From Pseudomonas fuscovaginae SE-1 (GTDB taxonomy: Bacteria; Pseudomonadota; Gammaproteobacteria; Pseudomonadales; Pseudomonadaceae), in NCBI RefSeq assembly GCF_000364705.1, contig NZ_AQOH01000204.1:25122-89121 (forward strand): a stretch of DNA of 64,000 nt, given 5' to 3'. Every line of letters starts with the position of its first letter. Position 1 is the stretch's first letter. The notes beneath the pieces were generated by a model that saw only the letters and a list, made by a program, of their open reading frames with translations, was not told where the DNA came from and ran no database searches. A program made the translations under genes and the position numbers. Of the stretch, positions 18,675-28,128 are shown piece after piece.

Positions 18675-20971
18675 CCCCCGATCAGATGCGCGACTCGTCG
18701 TTGCTCGAACTGTTCACCCTGGAGGCCGAGGCTCAGACCCAGGTGCTCAGCGCCGGCCTGCTGGCGCTGGAGCGCAATCCCACCCAGGCCGACCAGCTCG
18801 AAGCCTGCATGCGCGCCGCCCACTCGCTCAAGGGCGCGGCGCGGATCGTCGGTGTCGATGCCGGGGTGAGCGTGGCCCATGTGATGGAGGATTGCCTGGT
18901 CAGCGCCCAGGAGGGCCGGCTGTATCTGCAACCCGAGCATATCGACGCCTTGCTGCAGGGCACCGACATGCTCATGCGCATCGCTACCCCCGGTAGTGCC
19001 AACGTCGGCCCGGTCGACGTCGAGGCATACCTGCTGTTGATGAAAACGCTGCTCGACCCTTCGGCGTTGAGCGCCCGCATTGCGCCACCGACGGCGGCGG
19101 CACCGCCCGTTCTGGAACCGGAGCCGAGCGTGCCGGTGGTGGTGGCCGAGCCTGAACCGTTGCCCGCTCCGAGCGAGCCAGAGCCCGTCGTGCAGCCGAA
19201 CAGGCGAGCCGCCACCGAAGGCGGCGAGCGGGTGCTGCGGGTCACGGCCGAGCGCCTGAACAGCCTGCTCGACCTGTCGAGCAAATCCCTGGTGGAAACC
19301 CAGCGACTCAAGCCCTACCTGGCCAGTCTGCAACGCCTGCGGCGCATGCAGGGCAACAGCCAGCGGGCCCTGGACAGCCTCGGCGATCAGTTGAAAGGTG
19401 TAGGCCTGAGCCTGGAGGCCGAGGAGGCGCTGGCCGATGCCCGGCGCCAGTTGGCCGAGTCGCAGCAGATGCTGATCGCGCAGATCGCCGAACTCGACGA
19501 GTTCGGCTGGCAGGCCGGCCTGCGTGCCCAGGTGCTTTATGACACGGCCCTGGCCTGCCGCATGCGGCCTTTTGCCGATGTGCTGGGCGGGCAGGCGCGG
19601 ATGGTCCGCGATCTTGGCCGCAGCCTGGGCAAGCAGGTGCGGCTGGAGATCGAGGGGGAGAAGACCCAGGTCGATCGCGATGTCCTGGAGAAACTCGAGG
19701 CACCGCTCACCCACTTGCTGCGCAATGCCGTCGATCACGGTATCGAGAGCCCGGAGCAGCGGGTGCTGGCCGGCAAGCCCGCCGAGGGCCTGATCCGTCT
19801 GCGCGCCTCGCATCAGGCCGGCCTGCTGGTGCTGCAACTGCAGGACGACGGTGGAGGTGTCGACCTCGAGCGGTTGCGCCGTAGTATCGTCGAGCGCAAG
19901 TTGTCGCCCGCCGAAACCGCCGCGCAGCTCAGCGAGGAGGAGTTGCTGACCTTCCTGTTCCTGCCCGGCTTCAGCCTGCGCGACAAAGTCACCGAGGTGT
20001 CCGGACGCGGTGTCGGCCTGGATGCCGTGCAGCACATGGTTCGGCAACTGCACGGTGCGGTCGTGCTGGAGCAGACGACCGGGCAGGGCAGCCGTTTCCA
20101 TCTGGAAGTGCCGTTGACCCTGTCGGTGGTGCGCAGCCTGGTGGTCGAGGTGGGAGGGGAGGCCTATGCCTTCCCGCTGGCGCATATCGAGCGGATGCTC
20201 GATCTACCGACGGAAGACATCGTGCAACTGGAGGGGCGCCAGCATTTCTGGTACGAAGGTCGCCATGCCGGCCTGGTTGCCGCCAGCCAACTGCTGCAAC
20301 GGCCGGCCAGCGATCATGTCGGCGATACCCTCAAGGTCGTGGTGATCCGCGAGCGTGACGCGGTCTACGGGCTGGCGGTCGAGCGTTTCATCGGCGAGCG
20401 CACCCTGGTGGTGCTGCCGCTCGATCCGCGCCTGGGCAAGGTCCAGGACATTTCCGCCGGGGCCTTGCTCGATGATGGCTCGGTGGCGTTGATCGTCGAT
20501 GTCGAAGACATGCTGCGTTCGGTGGACAAGCTGCTCAACACCGGTCGCCTGGAACGTATCGACCGGCGCAGTCGTCAGTCCAGCGAGGTGGCGCGCAAGC
20601 GCATCCTGGTGGTCGACGACTCCCTGACCGTGCGCGAACTGCAGCGCAAGCTGCTGATCAACCGGGGCTACGAGGTCGCGGTGGCGGTGGATGGCATGGA
20701 CGGTTGGAACGTGTTGCGCGCCGAGGATTTCGATCTGCTGATCACCGACATCGATATGCCGCGCATGGATGGCATCGAGTTGGTCACGCTGTTGCGCCGC
20801 GATAGCCGTCTGCAGTCGTTGCCGGTGATGGTGGTTTCGTACAAGGATCGCGAAGAGGACCGTCGACGTGGACTGGACGCCGGAGCCGACTATTATCTGG
20901 CCAAGGCCAGTTTCCATGACGATGCCTTGCTCGATGCGGTGGTGGAACTGATAGGAGGCGCTCAGGGATGA
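18671..20971 (+). CDS. wspE: WspE, CheA-like hybrid sensor kinase with receiver domain
   Basis: This 766-residue kinase passes phosphate to WspR and WspF. The N-terminal Hpt domain has the phospho-accepting His51 in AAHSLKGAARIVG. A variable Pro/Glu-rich linker follows, then the dimerisation segment, the ATP-binding core (HLLRNAVDHGIESPEQR N-box, DDGGGVDLERL, GRGVGLDAVQ), a CheW-like regulatory domain, and a C-terminal receiver with VVDDSLTVRELQRKL and phospho-acceptor Asp693 in TDIDMPRMDG. This CheA-plus-receiver layout is the one known for WspE. It overlaps wspD and wspF by four bases each. Confidence 0.95.
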   Translation: MTPDQMRDSSLLELFTLEAEAQTQVLSAGLLALERNPTQADQLEACMRAAHSLKGAARIVGVDAGVSVAHVMEDCLVSAQEGRLYLQPEHIDALLQGTDMLMRIATPGSANVGPVDVEAYLLLMKTLLDPSALSARIAPPTAAAPPVLEPEPSVPVVVAEPEPLPAPSEPEPVVQPNRRAATEGGERVLRVTAERLNSLLDLSSKSLVETQRLKPYLASLQRLRRMQGNSQRALDSLGDQLKGVGLSLEAEEALADARRQLAESQQMLIAQIAELDEFGWQAGLRAQVLYDTALACRMRPFADVLGGQARMVRDLGRSLGKQVRLEIEGEKTQVDRDVLEKLEAPLTHLLRNAVDHGIESPEQRVLAGKPAEGLIRLRASHQAGLLVLQLQDDGGGVDLERLRRSIVERKLSPAETAAQLSEEELLTFLFLPGFSLRDKVTEVSGRGVGLDAVQHMVRQLHGAVVLEQTTGQGSRFHLEVPLTLSVVRSLVVEVGGEAYAFPLAHIERMLDLPTEDIVQLEGRQHFWYEGRHAGLVAASQLLQRPASDHVGDTLKVVVIRERDAVYGLAVERFIGERTLVVLPLDPRLGKVQDISAGALLDDGSVALIVDVEDMLRSVDKLLNTGRLERIDRRSRQSSEVARKRILVVDDSLTVRELQRKLLINRGYEVAVAVDGMDGWNVLRAEDFDLLITDIDMPRMDGIELVTLLRRDSRLQSLPVMVVSYKDREEDRRRGLDAGADYYLAKASFHDDALLDAVVELIGGAQG

Positions 20972-21978
20972 GGATCGCGATCGTCAATGACATGCCCATG
21001 GCCGTCGAGGCCTTGCGCCGTGCCCTCGCGTTCGAGCCGGCACACCAGGTGATCTGGGTGGCGAACAATGGCGCCGATGCGGTGAAACTGTGCGCCGAGA
21101 ATACCCCGGACCTGATCCTGATGGACCTGATCATGCCGGTGATGGATGGCGTGGAGGCCACGCGACGGATCATGGCCGAGTCGCCCTGCGCGATCGTCAT
21201 CGTCACCGTCGACCGCCAGCAGAACGTGCACCGGGTATTCGAGGCCATGGGCCACGGGGCGCTGGACGTGGTCGATACGCCGGCCATCGGTGGTGCCAGT
21301 CCGCGGGACGCCGCCGCTCCTTTGTTGCGCAAGATCCTCAATATCAGTTGGCTGATCGGCCAGCGCGGCAGCCGGGTCCGCAGCGTCCCGACGCCCGATG
21401 AGAATGGCGGAAACCGGCAGAAACTGGTGGCCATCGGCTCCTCGGCCGGCGGCCCGGCTGCCCTGGAAAATCTGCTCAAGGGCCTGCCGGCCGATTTTCC
21501 CGCGGCGATCGTGCTGGTACAGCATGTCGACCAGGTGTTCGCCGCCGGCATGGCCGAATGGTTGGGCAGCGCCTGCGGTTTGCCGGTCAGGCTGGCCCGC
21601 GATGGCGAGCCACCGCAGAACGGTACGGTGCTGCTGGCTGGCACCAACCACCATATCCGTCTGTTGCAGAATGGCGCGCTGGCCTATACCGCCGAACCGG
21701 TGAACGAGATTTATCGCCCCTCCATCGATGTGTTCTTTGAAAGCGTTGCCAATTACTGGAAGGGTGACGCGGTGGGCGTGTTGCTCACCGGCATGGGCCG
21801 CGATGGTGCCCAGGGCTTGAAGTTGATGCGTGAGCGAGGCTACCTGACGATCGCCCAGGATCAGGACAGCAGCGCGGTGTACGGGATGCCCAAGGCGGCA
21901 GCTGCTATCGATGCCGCGGTGGAAATTCGCTCACTGAACAGAATCGCGCCACGTCTGCTGGAGATATTTCCAACATGA
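20968..21978 (+). CDS. wspF: WspF, CheB-like receptor methylesterase
   Basis: A 336-residue CheB homologue that removes methyl groups from WspA and so dampens the pathway. The N-terminal receiver carries the phospho-acceptor Asp53 in LMDLIMPVMDG. The C-terminal methylesterase shows the Ser in AIGSSAGGPAAL, the His in VQHVDQVFAAG and the Asp in LTGMGRDGAQGL, so the catalytic triad is intact. Loss-of-function mutations in wspF are the classic cause of wrinkly variants with high c-di-GMP; the reading frame here looks whole. It is followed by a 51-base gap before wspR, the only real gap in the operon. Confidence 0.95.
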   Translation: MRIAIVNDMPMAVEALRRALAFEPAHQVIWVANNGADAVKLCAENTPDLILMDLIMPVMDGVEATRRIMAESPCAIVIVTVDRQQNVHRVFEAMGHGALDVVDTPAIGGASPRDAAAPLLRKILNISWLIGQRGSRVRSVPTPDENGGNRQKLVAIGSSAGGPAALENLLKGLPADFPAAIVLVQHVDQVFAAGMAEWLGSACGLPVRLARDGEPPQNGTVLLAGTNHHIRLLQNGALAYTAEPVNEIYRPSIDVFFESVANYWKGDAVGVLLTGMGRDGAQGLKLMRERGYLTIAQDQDSSAVYGMPKAAAAIDAAVEIRSLNRIAPRLLEIFPT

Positions 21979-22029
21979 GCCCTACAACCGGCACTCGTGG
22001 CTTGAATGCAGTGAATCAGGTGACCACGC

Positions 22030-23040
22030 ATGAATGATTTAGAGCTGGAGGAATTCAAACCCGCCGATGAAAACGCCGCGATGGTGCTGCTGGTCGACGA
22101 CCAGGCCATGATCGGCGAGGCGGTGCGGCGGGGGCTGGCCACGGAGGCGAACATCGATTTTCACTTCTGTGCCGACCCCCACCAGGCTATCGCCCATGCG
22201 ATCAGGATCAAGCCGACGGTGATCCTGCAGGACCTGGTGATGCCCGGGCTCGATGGCCTGAGCCTGGTGCGCGAGTACCGCAACCACCCGGCCACCAAGG
22301 ACATCCCGATCATCGTGCTGTCGACCAAGGAGGACCCGCTGATCAAGAGCGCGGCGTTTTCCGCCGGGGCCAACGATTATCTGGTCAAGTTGCCGGATAC
22401 CATCGAGCTGGTGGCGCGGATCCGCTACCACTCGCGCTCTTACATTATGCTGTTGCAGCGCGATGCCGCCTATCGCGCCTTGCGCCTGAGCCAGCAGCAG
22501 TTGCTCGACACCAACCTGGTGTTGCAGCGGCTGATGAACTCGGACGGCCTGACCGGACTGTCCAATCGCCGGCATTTCGACGAGTACCTGGAACTGGAAT
22601 GGCGGCGGGCCCAGCGCGAGCAGACACAGTTGTCGCTGCTGATGATCGATGTCGATTACTTCAAGTCCTATAACGACAGTTTTGGCCACCTCGAGGGTGA
22701 CGAGGCCTTGCGCCAGGTCGCCGGAGCGATTCGCGAGGCCAGCAGCCGGCCTTCGGACCTGCCGGCGCGCTACGGTGGCGAGGAGTTTTCGCTGGTACTG
22801 CCCAACACCTCGCACGGTGGTGCGCGGCTGGTGGCGGAGAAACTGCGCCAGAACGTGGCAGGCCTGAATATCCCGCACAGGATGCCGAGCGAGGGCTCGG
22901 TGCTGACCATCAGCATCGGCTTGTCGACCGTGGTCCCGCAACAAGGCAGCCACTGCCGGGAACTGATCCTGGCCGCCGACAAGGGGCTGTACCTGGCCAA
23001 GCACAACGGGCGCAACCAGGTGGGTATCGGCCAGCAGTGA
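22030..23040 (+). CDS. wspR: WspR, response regulator diguanylate cyclase
   Basis: The output protein of the Wsp operon: 336 residues with an N-terminal receiver (phospho-acceptor Asp68 in [11 protein letters not shown]), a helical linker and a GGDEF-family domain. The active motif is GGEEF at residues 249-253, and RPSD at 240-243, five residues ahead, matches the inhibitory c-di-GMP site. Phosphorylation by WspE promotes clustering and c-di-GMP synthesis in characterised homologues. AGCTGGAGG lies inside the start of the gene rather than upstream, and the 51-base spacer after wspF has only a weak ribosome binding site. A GC-rich hairpin after the stop may end the operon. Confidence 0.95.
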   Translation: MNDLELEEFKPADENAAMVLLVDDQAMIGEAVRRGLATEANIDFHFCADPHQAIAHAIRIKPTVILQDLVMPGLDGLSLVREYRNHPATKDIPIIVLSTKEDPLIKSAAFSAGANDYLVKLPDTIELVARIRYHSRSYIMLLQRDAAYRALRLSQQQLLDTNLVLQRLMNSDGLTGLSNRRHFDEYLELEWRRAQREQTQLSLLMIDVDYFKSYNDSFGHLEGDEALRQVAGAIREASSRPSDLPARYGGEEFSLVLPNTSHGGARLVAEKLRQNVAGLNIPHRMPSEGSVLTISIGLSTVVPQQGSHCRELILAADKGLYLAKHNGRNQVGIGQQ

Positions 23041-23065
23041 TTCGAACCGCGGTGGATTACCGTGA

Positions 23066-23085
23066 TGGCGGGCTTTGCCCCGCCA
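23066..23085 (+). terminator. Hairpin after wspR
   Basis: TGGCGGG and CCCGCCA form a 7-bp GC stem 25 bases after the wspR stop. No T-run follows, so it is at best a weak intrinsic terminator or a 3'-end stabiliser ahead of prfB. Confidence 0.45.
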
Positions 23086-23115
23086 AGCGGGCTGCCGGGA
23101 CGGTGACAATTGCGT

Positions 23116-23121
23116 TATACT
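23116..23121 (+). promoter_or_regulatory. Probable -10 element for prfB
   Basis: TATACT lies 40 bases before the prfB ATG, inside the 120-base wspR-prfB gap. I do not see a good -35 at the right spacing, so only the -10 is proposed. Confidence 0.35.
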
Positions 23122-23160
23122 CGCCGGCTTTCAAAAGTTCACCGACGAGTGCTGCCCGCC

Positions 23161-24256
23161 ATGGAAATCAACCCGATCCTTAACAGTATCAAGGACCTGT
23201 CCGAGCGCTCCGAAACTATTCGGGGGTATCTTTGACTACGATCAAAAGCATGAACGCCTGATCGAAGTCAATCGCGAGCTCGAAGACCCTAGCGTCTGGA
23301 GCAACCCCGAGTACGCCCAGAACCTGGGCCGCGAGCGTGCCACCCTGGCTCAGATCGTCGAGACCCTGGACGAAATGTCCAGCGGTCTGAGCGATGCCAG
23401 CGACCTGCTGGAAATGGCCGCGGCCGAGGAAGACCAGGGCGCGGTCGACGATGTCGCCGCCGAGGTCGAGCGCCTGCGCGAAATCCTCGAGAAGCTGGAA
23501 TTCCGCCGGATGTTCAGCGGCGAAATGGACCAGAACCACGCCTACCTGGACATCCAGGCCGGCTCCGGCGGTACCGAGGCCCAGGACTGGGCCAACATCC
23601 TGCTGCGCATGTACCTGCGCTGGGCCGACAAGCGCGGTTTCGACGCCACCATCATGGAACTGTCCGCCGGCGAAGTCGCCGGGATCAAGGGCGCTACCGT
23701 GCACATCAAGGGCGAGTACGCCTTTGGCTGGCTGCGCACCGAAATCGGCGTGCACCGTCTGGTGCGCAAGAGCCCGTTCGACTCCGGCAACCGTCGCCAC
23801 ACCTCGTTCTCGGCGGTGTTCGTCTCGCCGGAAATCGATGACAACATCGAAATCGACATCAACCCGGCGGACCTGCGGATCGACACCTATCGTTCCTCCG
23901 GTGCCGGTGGCCAGCACGTCAACACTACCGACTCGGCGGTGCGTATCACCCACGTGCCGACCAACACCGTGGTCAGTTGCCAGAACGAGCGTTCCCAGCA
24001 CGCGAACAAGGACACCGCCATGAAGATGTTGCGGGCGCGCCTGTACGAGCAGGAAATGCAGAAGCGCAACGCCGCTTCCCAGGCCCTGGAAGATTCCAAG
24101 TCGGACATCGGCTGGGGGCACCAGATCCGTTCCTACGTGCTCGATGCCTCGCGGATCAAGGACCTGCGCACCAACATCGAACGCAGCGACTGCGACAAGG
24201 TGCTGGACGGCGATATCGACGAATACCTGGTAGCCAGCCTCAAGCAGGGGCTGTAA
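23161..24256 (+). CDS. prfB: Peptide chain release factor 2 (programmed +1 frameshift)
   Basis: RF2 ends translation at UGA and UAA codons. It is made from two frames: 23161-23232 (24 codons from ATG), then a +1 shift that skips T23233, and 23234-24256, giving 364 residues, the usual RF2 length. The protein shows the stop-codon recognition motif SPF in [10 protein letters not shown] and the catalytic GGQ in [10 protein letters not shown]. The in-frame UGA at the shift site makes RF2 regulate its own synthesis: when RF2 is scarce the ribosome pauses and shifts. It lies between wspR and lysS, as in other Pseudomonas. This is not a broken gene. Confidence 0.96.
23221..23236 (+). promoter_or_regulatory. 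prfB programmed +1 frameshift site
   Basis: The bases CGGGGGTATCTTTGAC carry a Shine-Dalgarno-like GGGGG, the slippery CTT codon and the internal stop TGA followed by C. This is the canonical arrangement that drives the +1 shift into the main frame (CTT, skip T, GAC). Confidence 0.96.
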
Positions 24257-24263
24257 GACGCTA

Positions 24264-24290
24264 CTGTGGGAGCCGGCTTGCTGGCGATCC
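24264..24290. repeat. Single REP-like half unit, CTGTGGGAGCCGGCTTGCTGGCGA type
   Basis: One copy of a unit seen in inverted form at 54583-54656 and, diverged, at 60130-60200. It is followed by CCCCGGCCGCAGGCCGGGG, a short GC hairpin. It sits in the 82-base gap between prfB and lysS. Confidence 0.65.
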
Positions 24291-24338
24291 CCGGCCGCAG
24301 GCCGGGGGCAACGAACCTGTGATGGAAAATTTAAAGAC

Positions 24339-25841
24339 ATGAGCGACCAACAACTCGACCCGCAAGCCCTGCAACAGGAAGAAAACGCCCTGATCGCCCT
24401 GCGCAAGGAAAAGCTTGCCGCCGAGCGCAGCAAGGGCAATGCCTTCCCCAACGACTTCCGCCGTGACGCCTACTGTGAAGACCTGCAGAAACAGTACGCC
24501 GACAAGACCAAGGAAGAACTGGCAGAAGCGGCGATTCCGGTCAAGGTTGCCGGTCGCATCATGCTCAACCGCGGTTCGTTCATGGTGATCCAGGACATGT
24601 CCGGGCGCATCCAGGTCTACGTCAACCGCAAGACCCTCTCGGAAGAGACCCTGGCGGCGGTGAAGACCTGGGACCTGGGCGATATCATCAGCGCCGAAGG
24701 CACCCTGGCCCGTTCCGGCAAGGGCGACCTGTACGTCGAAATGACCGACGTGCGCCTGCTGACCAAGTCGCTGCGTCCGCTGCCGGACAAGCACCACGGC
24801 CTGACCGACACCGAGCAGCGCTATCGCCAGCGCTACGTCGACCTGATCGTCAACGAGGACACCCGCCAGACCTTCCGCGTGCGTTCGCAGGTCATCGCCC
24901 ACATCCGCAGCTTCATGATGAAGCGTGATTTCATGGAAGTGGAAACGCCGATGCTGCAGACCATTCCCGGGGGGGCCGCGGCCAAGCCGTTCGAAACCCA
25001 CCACAACGCGCTGGACATGGGCATGTACCTGCGGATCGCGCCGGAACTGTACCTCAAGCGCCTGGTGGTCGGTGGCTTCGAGCGCGTGTTCGAGATCAAC
25101 CGCAACTTCCGTAACGAAGGTGTTTCGACCCGGCACAACCCCGAGTTCACCATGCTCGAGTTCTACCAGGCCTACGCCGACTACGAAGACAACATGGACC
25201 TGACCGAAGAACTGTTCCGTGAACTGGCCCAGGCCGTTCTGGGCAGCACCGACGTGCCTTACGGCGACAAGGTGTTCCACTTCGGCGAGCCGTTCGCCCG
25301 CATGTCGGTGTTCGACTCGATCCTCAAGTACAACCCGGAACTGACCGAAGCCGATCTGCTGGATGTCGACAAGGCTCGCGAAATCGCCAGGAAGGCCGGT
25401 GCCAAGGTGCTCGGTCACGAAGGTCTGGGCAAGCTGCAGGTGATGATTTTCGAAGAGCTGGTCGAGCACAAGCTGGAGCAGCCGCACTTCATCACCGAGT
25501 ACCCGTTCGAAGTGTCGCCGCTGGCGCGTCGCAACGACAAGAACCCTAACGTCACCGACCGCTTCGAACTGTTCATCGGCGGCCGTGAAATCGCCAACGC
25601 CTACTCGGAACTCAACGACGCCGAGGACCAGGCCGAACGCTTCAAGGCCCAGGTGGCGGAGAAGGATGCCGGTGACGACGAGGCCATGCACTACGACGCC
25701 GATTTCGTCCGTGCCCTGGAGTACGGCATGCCTCCGACCGCCGGTGAGGGTATCGGCATCGACCGCCTGGTGATGCTGCTGACCAACGCACCGTCGATCC
25801 GTGACGTCATCCTGTTCCCGCACATGCGTCCGCAAGCATAA
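24339..25841 (+). CDS. lysS: Lysyl-tRNA synthetase, class II
   Basis: The 500-residue enzyme charges tRNA-Lys. An N-terminal OB-fold anticodon-binding domain (around [17 protein letters not shown]) precedes the class II core with motif 2 ([14 protein letters not shown]) and motif 3 ([11 protein letters not shown]). Length and architecture are those of bacterial LysS. It is separated from prfB by 82 bases containing a REP-like half unit; prfB-lysS is a common bacterial pair. A strong intrinsic terminator follows the stop codon. Confidence 0.97.
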   Translation: MSDQQLDPQALQQEENALIALRKEKLAAERSKGNAFPNDFRRDAYCEDLQKQYADKTKEELAEAAIPVKVAGRIMLNRGSFMVIQDMSGRIQVYVNRKTLSEETLAAVKTWDLGDIISAEGTLARSGKGDLYVEMTDVRLLTKSLRPLPDKHHGLTDTEQRYRQRYVDLIVNEDTRQTFRVRSQVIAHIRSFMMKRDFMEVETPMLQTIPGGAAAKPFETHHNALDMGMYLRIAPELYLKRLVVGGFERVFEINRNFRNEGVSTRHNPEFTMLEFYQAYADYEDNMDLTEELFRELAQAVLGSTDVPYGDKVFHFGEPFARMSVFDSILKYNPELTEADLLDVDKAREIARKAGAKVLGHEGLGKLQVMIFEELVEHKLEQPHFITEYPFEVSPLARRNDKNPNVTDRFELFIGGREIANAYSELNDAEDQAERFKAQVAEKDAGDDEAMHYDADFVRALEYGMPPTAGEGIGIDRLVMLLTNAPSIRDVILFPHMRPQA

Positions 25842-25852
25842 GATCGTCGTTG

Positions 25853-25882
25853 AAAAAGCCGCCCTCGCAAGGCGGCTTTTTT
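25853..25882 (+). terminator. Intrinsic terminator of lysS
   Basis: AAAAAGCCGCC, a 7-base loop and GGCGGC followed by TTTTTT form a textbook rho-independent terminator 11 bases after the lysS stop. Confidence 0.9.
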
Positions 25883-25933
25883 ATTTGCGTTGGTACTGAA
25901 GTTTCAGATTATTACAAGAGAGGAATACCTGTA

Positions 25934-26650
25934 GTGAACCGTGCAATGGCTCAAGAAGGGGCTGCTGGCGTGGCCAGCGCGTTGGCTGAAAGCGTTCAGT
26001 ACCAGGGACGCAAGGCCAGCCGACAGGGCAGTGAGCAACGGCGACAGGACATTCTCAATGCAGCCATGCGGATCGTCGTGCGTGACGGCGTGCGTGGCGT
26101 GCGCCACCGCGCAGTGGCCGCCGAGGCGGGCGTGCCGTTGTCGGCCACCACCTACTACTTCAAGGACATCGACGACCTGCTGACCGATACCTTTGCCCAG
26201 TACGTCGAGCGCAGCGCGGCCTACATGGCCAAGCTGTGGGAGAACAACGAAGGCCTGTTGCGCGAGATGGTCGCCTACGGTGACGGCAGCCCCGCCTCGC
26301 GGGCGCAACTGGCCGACGAGATCGCCCGGCTGACCGCCGATTATGTCCAGCGCCAGTTGCACAACCGCCGCGAGTACCTGATGGCCGAGCAGGCGTTTCG
26401 CCAGGAGGCGCTGCTCAACCCGCGCCTGGCGCAGCTGGTGCGCGCGCACCAGCAGATTCTCCTGCGTGGCTCCTGCCAGTTCTTCCAGGTGCTGGGCTCC
26501 AGGCAGCCGGAACAGGATGCCAAAGTGTTGACGGCGATTATCGGCCGGATGGAATATCAGGGCCTTCTCGACGATGCAGAGCCCGAGAGCGAGCAGGATC
26601 GGCTCGGGATTCTCACCCGTTACATGCATCTGGTGCTGGCCTCCGTCTAA
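25934..26650 (+). CDS. TetR-family transcriptional regulator
   Basis: The 238-residue regulator has the TetR DNA-binding domain (RRQDILNAAMRIVVRDG, then the recognition segment VAAEAGVPLSATTYYFKDIDDLL) and a helical ligand domain. I place the start at GTG 25934 because AGGA is 9 bases upstream; ATG 25946 is possible. Longer upstream reading runs through the lysS terminator and is not real. It is followed after 46 bases by the QEGLA-motif protein, with which it may be co-transcribed. A TetR gene follows lysS in P. aeruginosa too (my recollection of PA3699). Ligand and targets are unknown. Confidence 0.87.
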   Translation: MNRAMAQEGAAGVASALAESVQYQGRKASRQGSEQRRQDILNAAMRIVVRDGVRGVRHRAVAAEAGVPLSATTYYFKDIDDLLTDTFAQYVERSAAYMAKLWENNEGLLREMVAYGDGSPASRAQLADEIARLTADYVQRQLHNRREYLMAEQAFRQEALLNPRLAQLVRAHQQILLRGSCQFFQVLGSRQPEQDAKVLTAIIGRMEYQGLLDDAEPESEQDRLGILTRYMHLVLASV

Positions 26651-26696
26651 GCTACAGGGCACGGCCAATTACCGCAGCGACGATCAGGAGTGTTTC

Positions 26697-27974
26697 TTGG
26701 ACGAATACCAGCAGACGATACGCAGCCTGTCCGATCGCATTGTGTCGGCACAGACACCGATTCGCGTGCTCGATGCGGTGAAATGGGACGAGAGCATCCG
26801 CAAGGGCTTTCTCAAGGCCAAGGGCAAGGAAATGCCGGCGGTGGACCGCGACTACTACGCCGCGCGGCCGCTGTCGTTCGACTCCGGCGCGGTCAAGCTG
26901 GAGTTGCAGAACATCGAGCGCGACATCACTCGCCAGCTCGGCCAGTTCAGCCCCGTCGGGCAGATCATGCGGCGCATGTGCCGGGAGTACCGCATGGTCG
27001 TGCGCATGCTCGAGGCCCGCGGCACCCCGGACTTCGGGCTGATTTCCCAGGAACTCTACGGCGCCGCTTCCGATGCCTTCCACGCCGGCGACCCGACCCT
27101 GGCCGACCTCGGCCTGATGCTGTCCGACTACCTGAACAACATCGACGGCCGTGGCGACCTCAAGGACGAACCCAAGACCCTGACCGCCAAGGACGCCGTC
27201 GACATGCTGCAGCGGCGACTGAACAAGGTGTTCGGCGAGGCCGAGGAAACCATCCGGGTGTTCGAATCGGACGGTATTGTCGCCGACGCGGCGGCCGGTG
27301 CCGACTACATCAAGATCCGCGCCGATGCGCTGTTCAACACCCGGGATGTGCGGGCGCTGGAGGTGCATGAGGGGCTGGTGCACGTCGGCACCACGCTCAA
27401 CGGGCTTAACCAGCCGATCTGCACCTTCCTGTCCAAGGGCCCGCCCTCCTCGACGGTGACCCAGGAAGGTCTGGCGATCCTGATGGAAATCATCACCTTC
27501 GCCTCCTACCCGAGCCGCCTGCGCAAGCTGACCAACCGCACCCGGGCCATCGATATGGTCGAGCAGGGCGCGGACTTCCTCCAGGTGTTCGAGTTCTTCC
27601 GCGAGCAGGGTTTCGAAATGGCGGAAAGCTACGGCAATGCCAGCCGGGTGTTCCGCGGCTCGGTGCCGAACGGGCTGCCGTTCACCAAGGACCTGTCGTA
27701 CCTCAAGGGCTTCATCATGGTCTACAACTACATCCAGCTGGCCGTGCGCAAGGGCAAGCTCGAACAGGTGCCGCTGCTGTTCTGTGGCAAGACCACCCTG
27801 GAGGACATGCGCACCCTGCGCCAACTGGTGGACGAGGGGCTGGTGACGCCGCCGAAATACCTGCCGGAGCAGTTCCGTGACATGAATGCGCTGTCGGCCT
27901 GGATGTGCTTCAGCAACTTCCTCAATCACCTGAGCCTGGATCGGATCGAGGCGGATTATTCCAATATCCTCTGA
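26697..27974 (+). CDS. DUF1704 QEGLA-motif protein, predicted MATCAP-like metallopeptidase
   Basis: The 425-residue protein belongs to the DUF1704 family, often labelled 'flavohemoglobin expression-modulating QEGLA motif protein'. The naming motif QEGLA is at residues 256-260. More informative is HEGLVH at 224-229, an HExxxH site, with Glu257 about 28 residues later as a likely third zinc ligand. The same arrangement is described for eukaryotic MATCAP tubulin tyrosine carboxypeptidases, members of the same family. A peptidase activity is therefore a fair prediction; the bacterial substrate is unknown. The start is TTG 26697, with AGGAG 6 bases upstream; no ATG fits. A REP pair follows the gene. 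Confidence 0.82.
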   Translation: MDEYQQTIRSLSDRIVSAQTPIRVLDAVKWDESIRKGFLKAKGKEMPAVDRDYYAARPLSFDSGAVKLELQNIERDITRQLGQFSPVGQIMRRMCREYRMVVRMLEARGTPDFGLISQELYGAASDAFHAGDPTLADLGLMLSDYLNNIDGRGDLKDEPKTLTAKDAVDMLQRRLNKVFGEAEETIRVFESDGIVADAAAGADYIKIRADALFNTRDVRALEVHEGLVHVGTTLNGLNQPICTFLSKGPPSSTVTQEGLAILMEIITFASYPSRLRKLTNRTRAIDMVEQGADFLQVFEFFREQGFEMAESYGNASRVFRGSVPNGLPFTKDLSYLKGFIMVYNYIQLAVRKGKLEQVPLLFCGKTTLEDMRTLRQLVDEGLVTPPKYLPEQFRDMNALSAWMCFSNFLNHLSLDRIEADYSNIL

Positions 27975-27991
27975 TCCGGAATCTTACGTCG

Positions 27992-28088
27992 TCCCTGTAG
28001 GAGCGGGCTTGCCCGCGAAGGCGCCCTTCAAGTTGACGCATTACTTCAGGGAGTGCCTCTTCGCGGGCAAGCCCAGCTCCTACAGGGA
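27992..28088. repeat. REP pair (REPIN-like), GTAGGAGCGGGCTTGCCCGCG type
   Basis: TCCCTGTAGGAGCGGGCTTG and its inverted partner lie 97 bases apart, end to end, with a short non-repeated centre. It is the same family as 4895-4972 and fills most of the gap before the lipoprotein gene. Confidence 0.88.
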
Positions 28089-28128
28089 ACGGTGTCGTGG
28101 CCACTGAATTCCGCGAGGTTTCAACCGG

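Noticed and set aside
18311..20185. 624-codon minus-strand frame inside wspD-wspE
   Set aside because: Antisense to the Hpt and kinase domains of WspE, with low-complexity composition typical of shadows.
23075..23233. prfB as a single frame starting upstream, or as a frameshifted pseudogene
   Set aside because: The canonical RF2 +1 shift site and the ATG at 23161 explain the two frames.
25850..25933. Upstream extension of the TetR gene
   Set aside because: The extra residues come from reading through the lysS terminator; a ribosome binding site supports GTG 25934.
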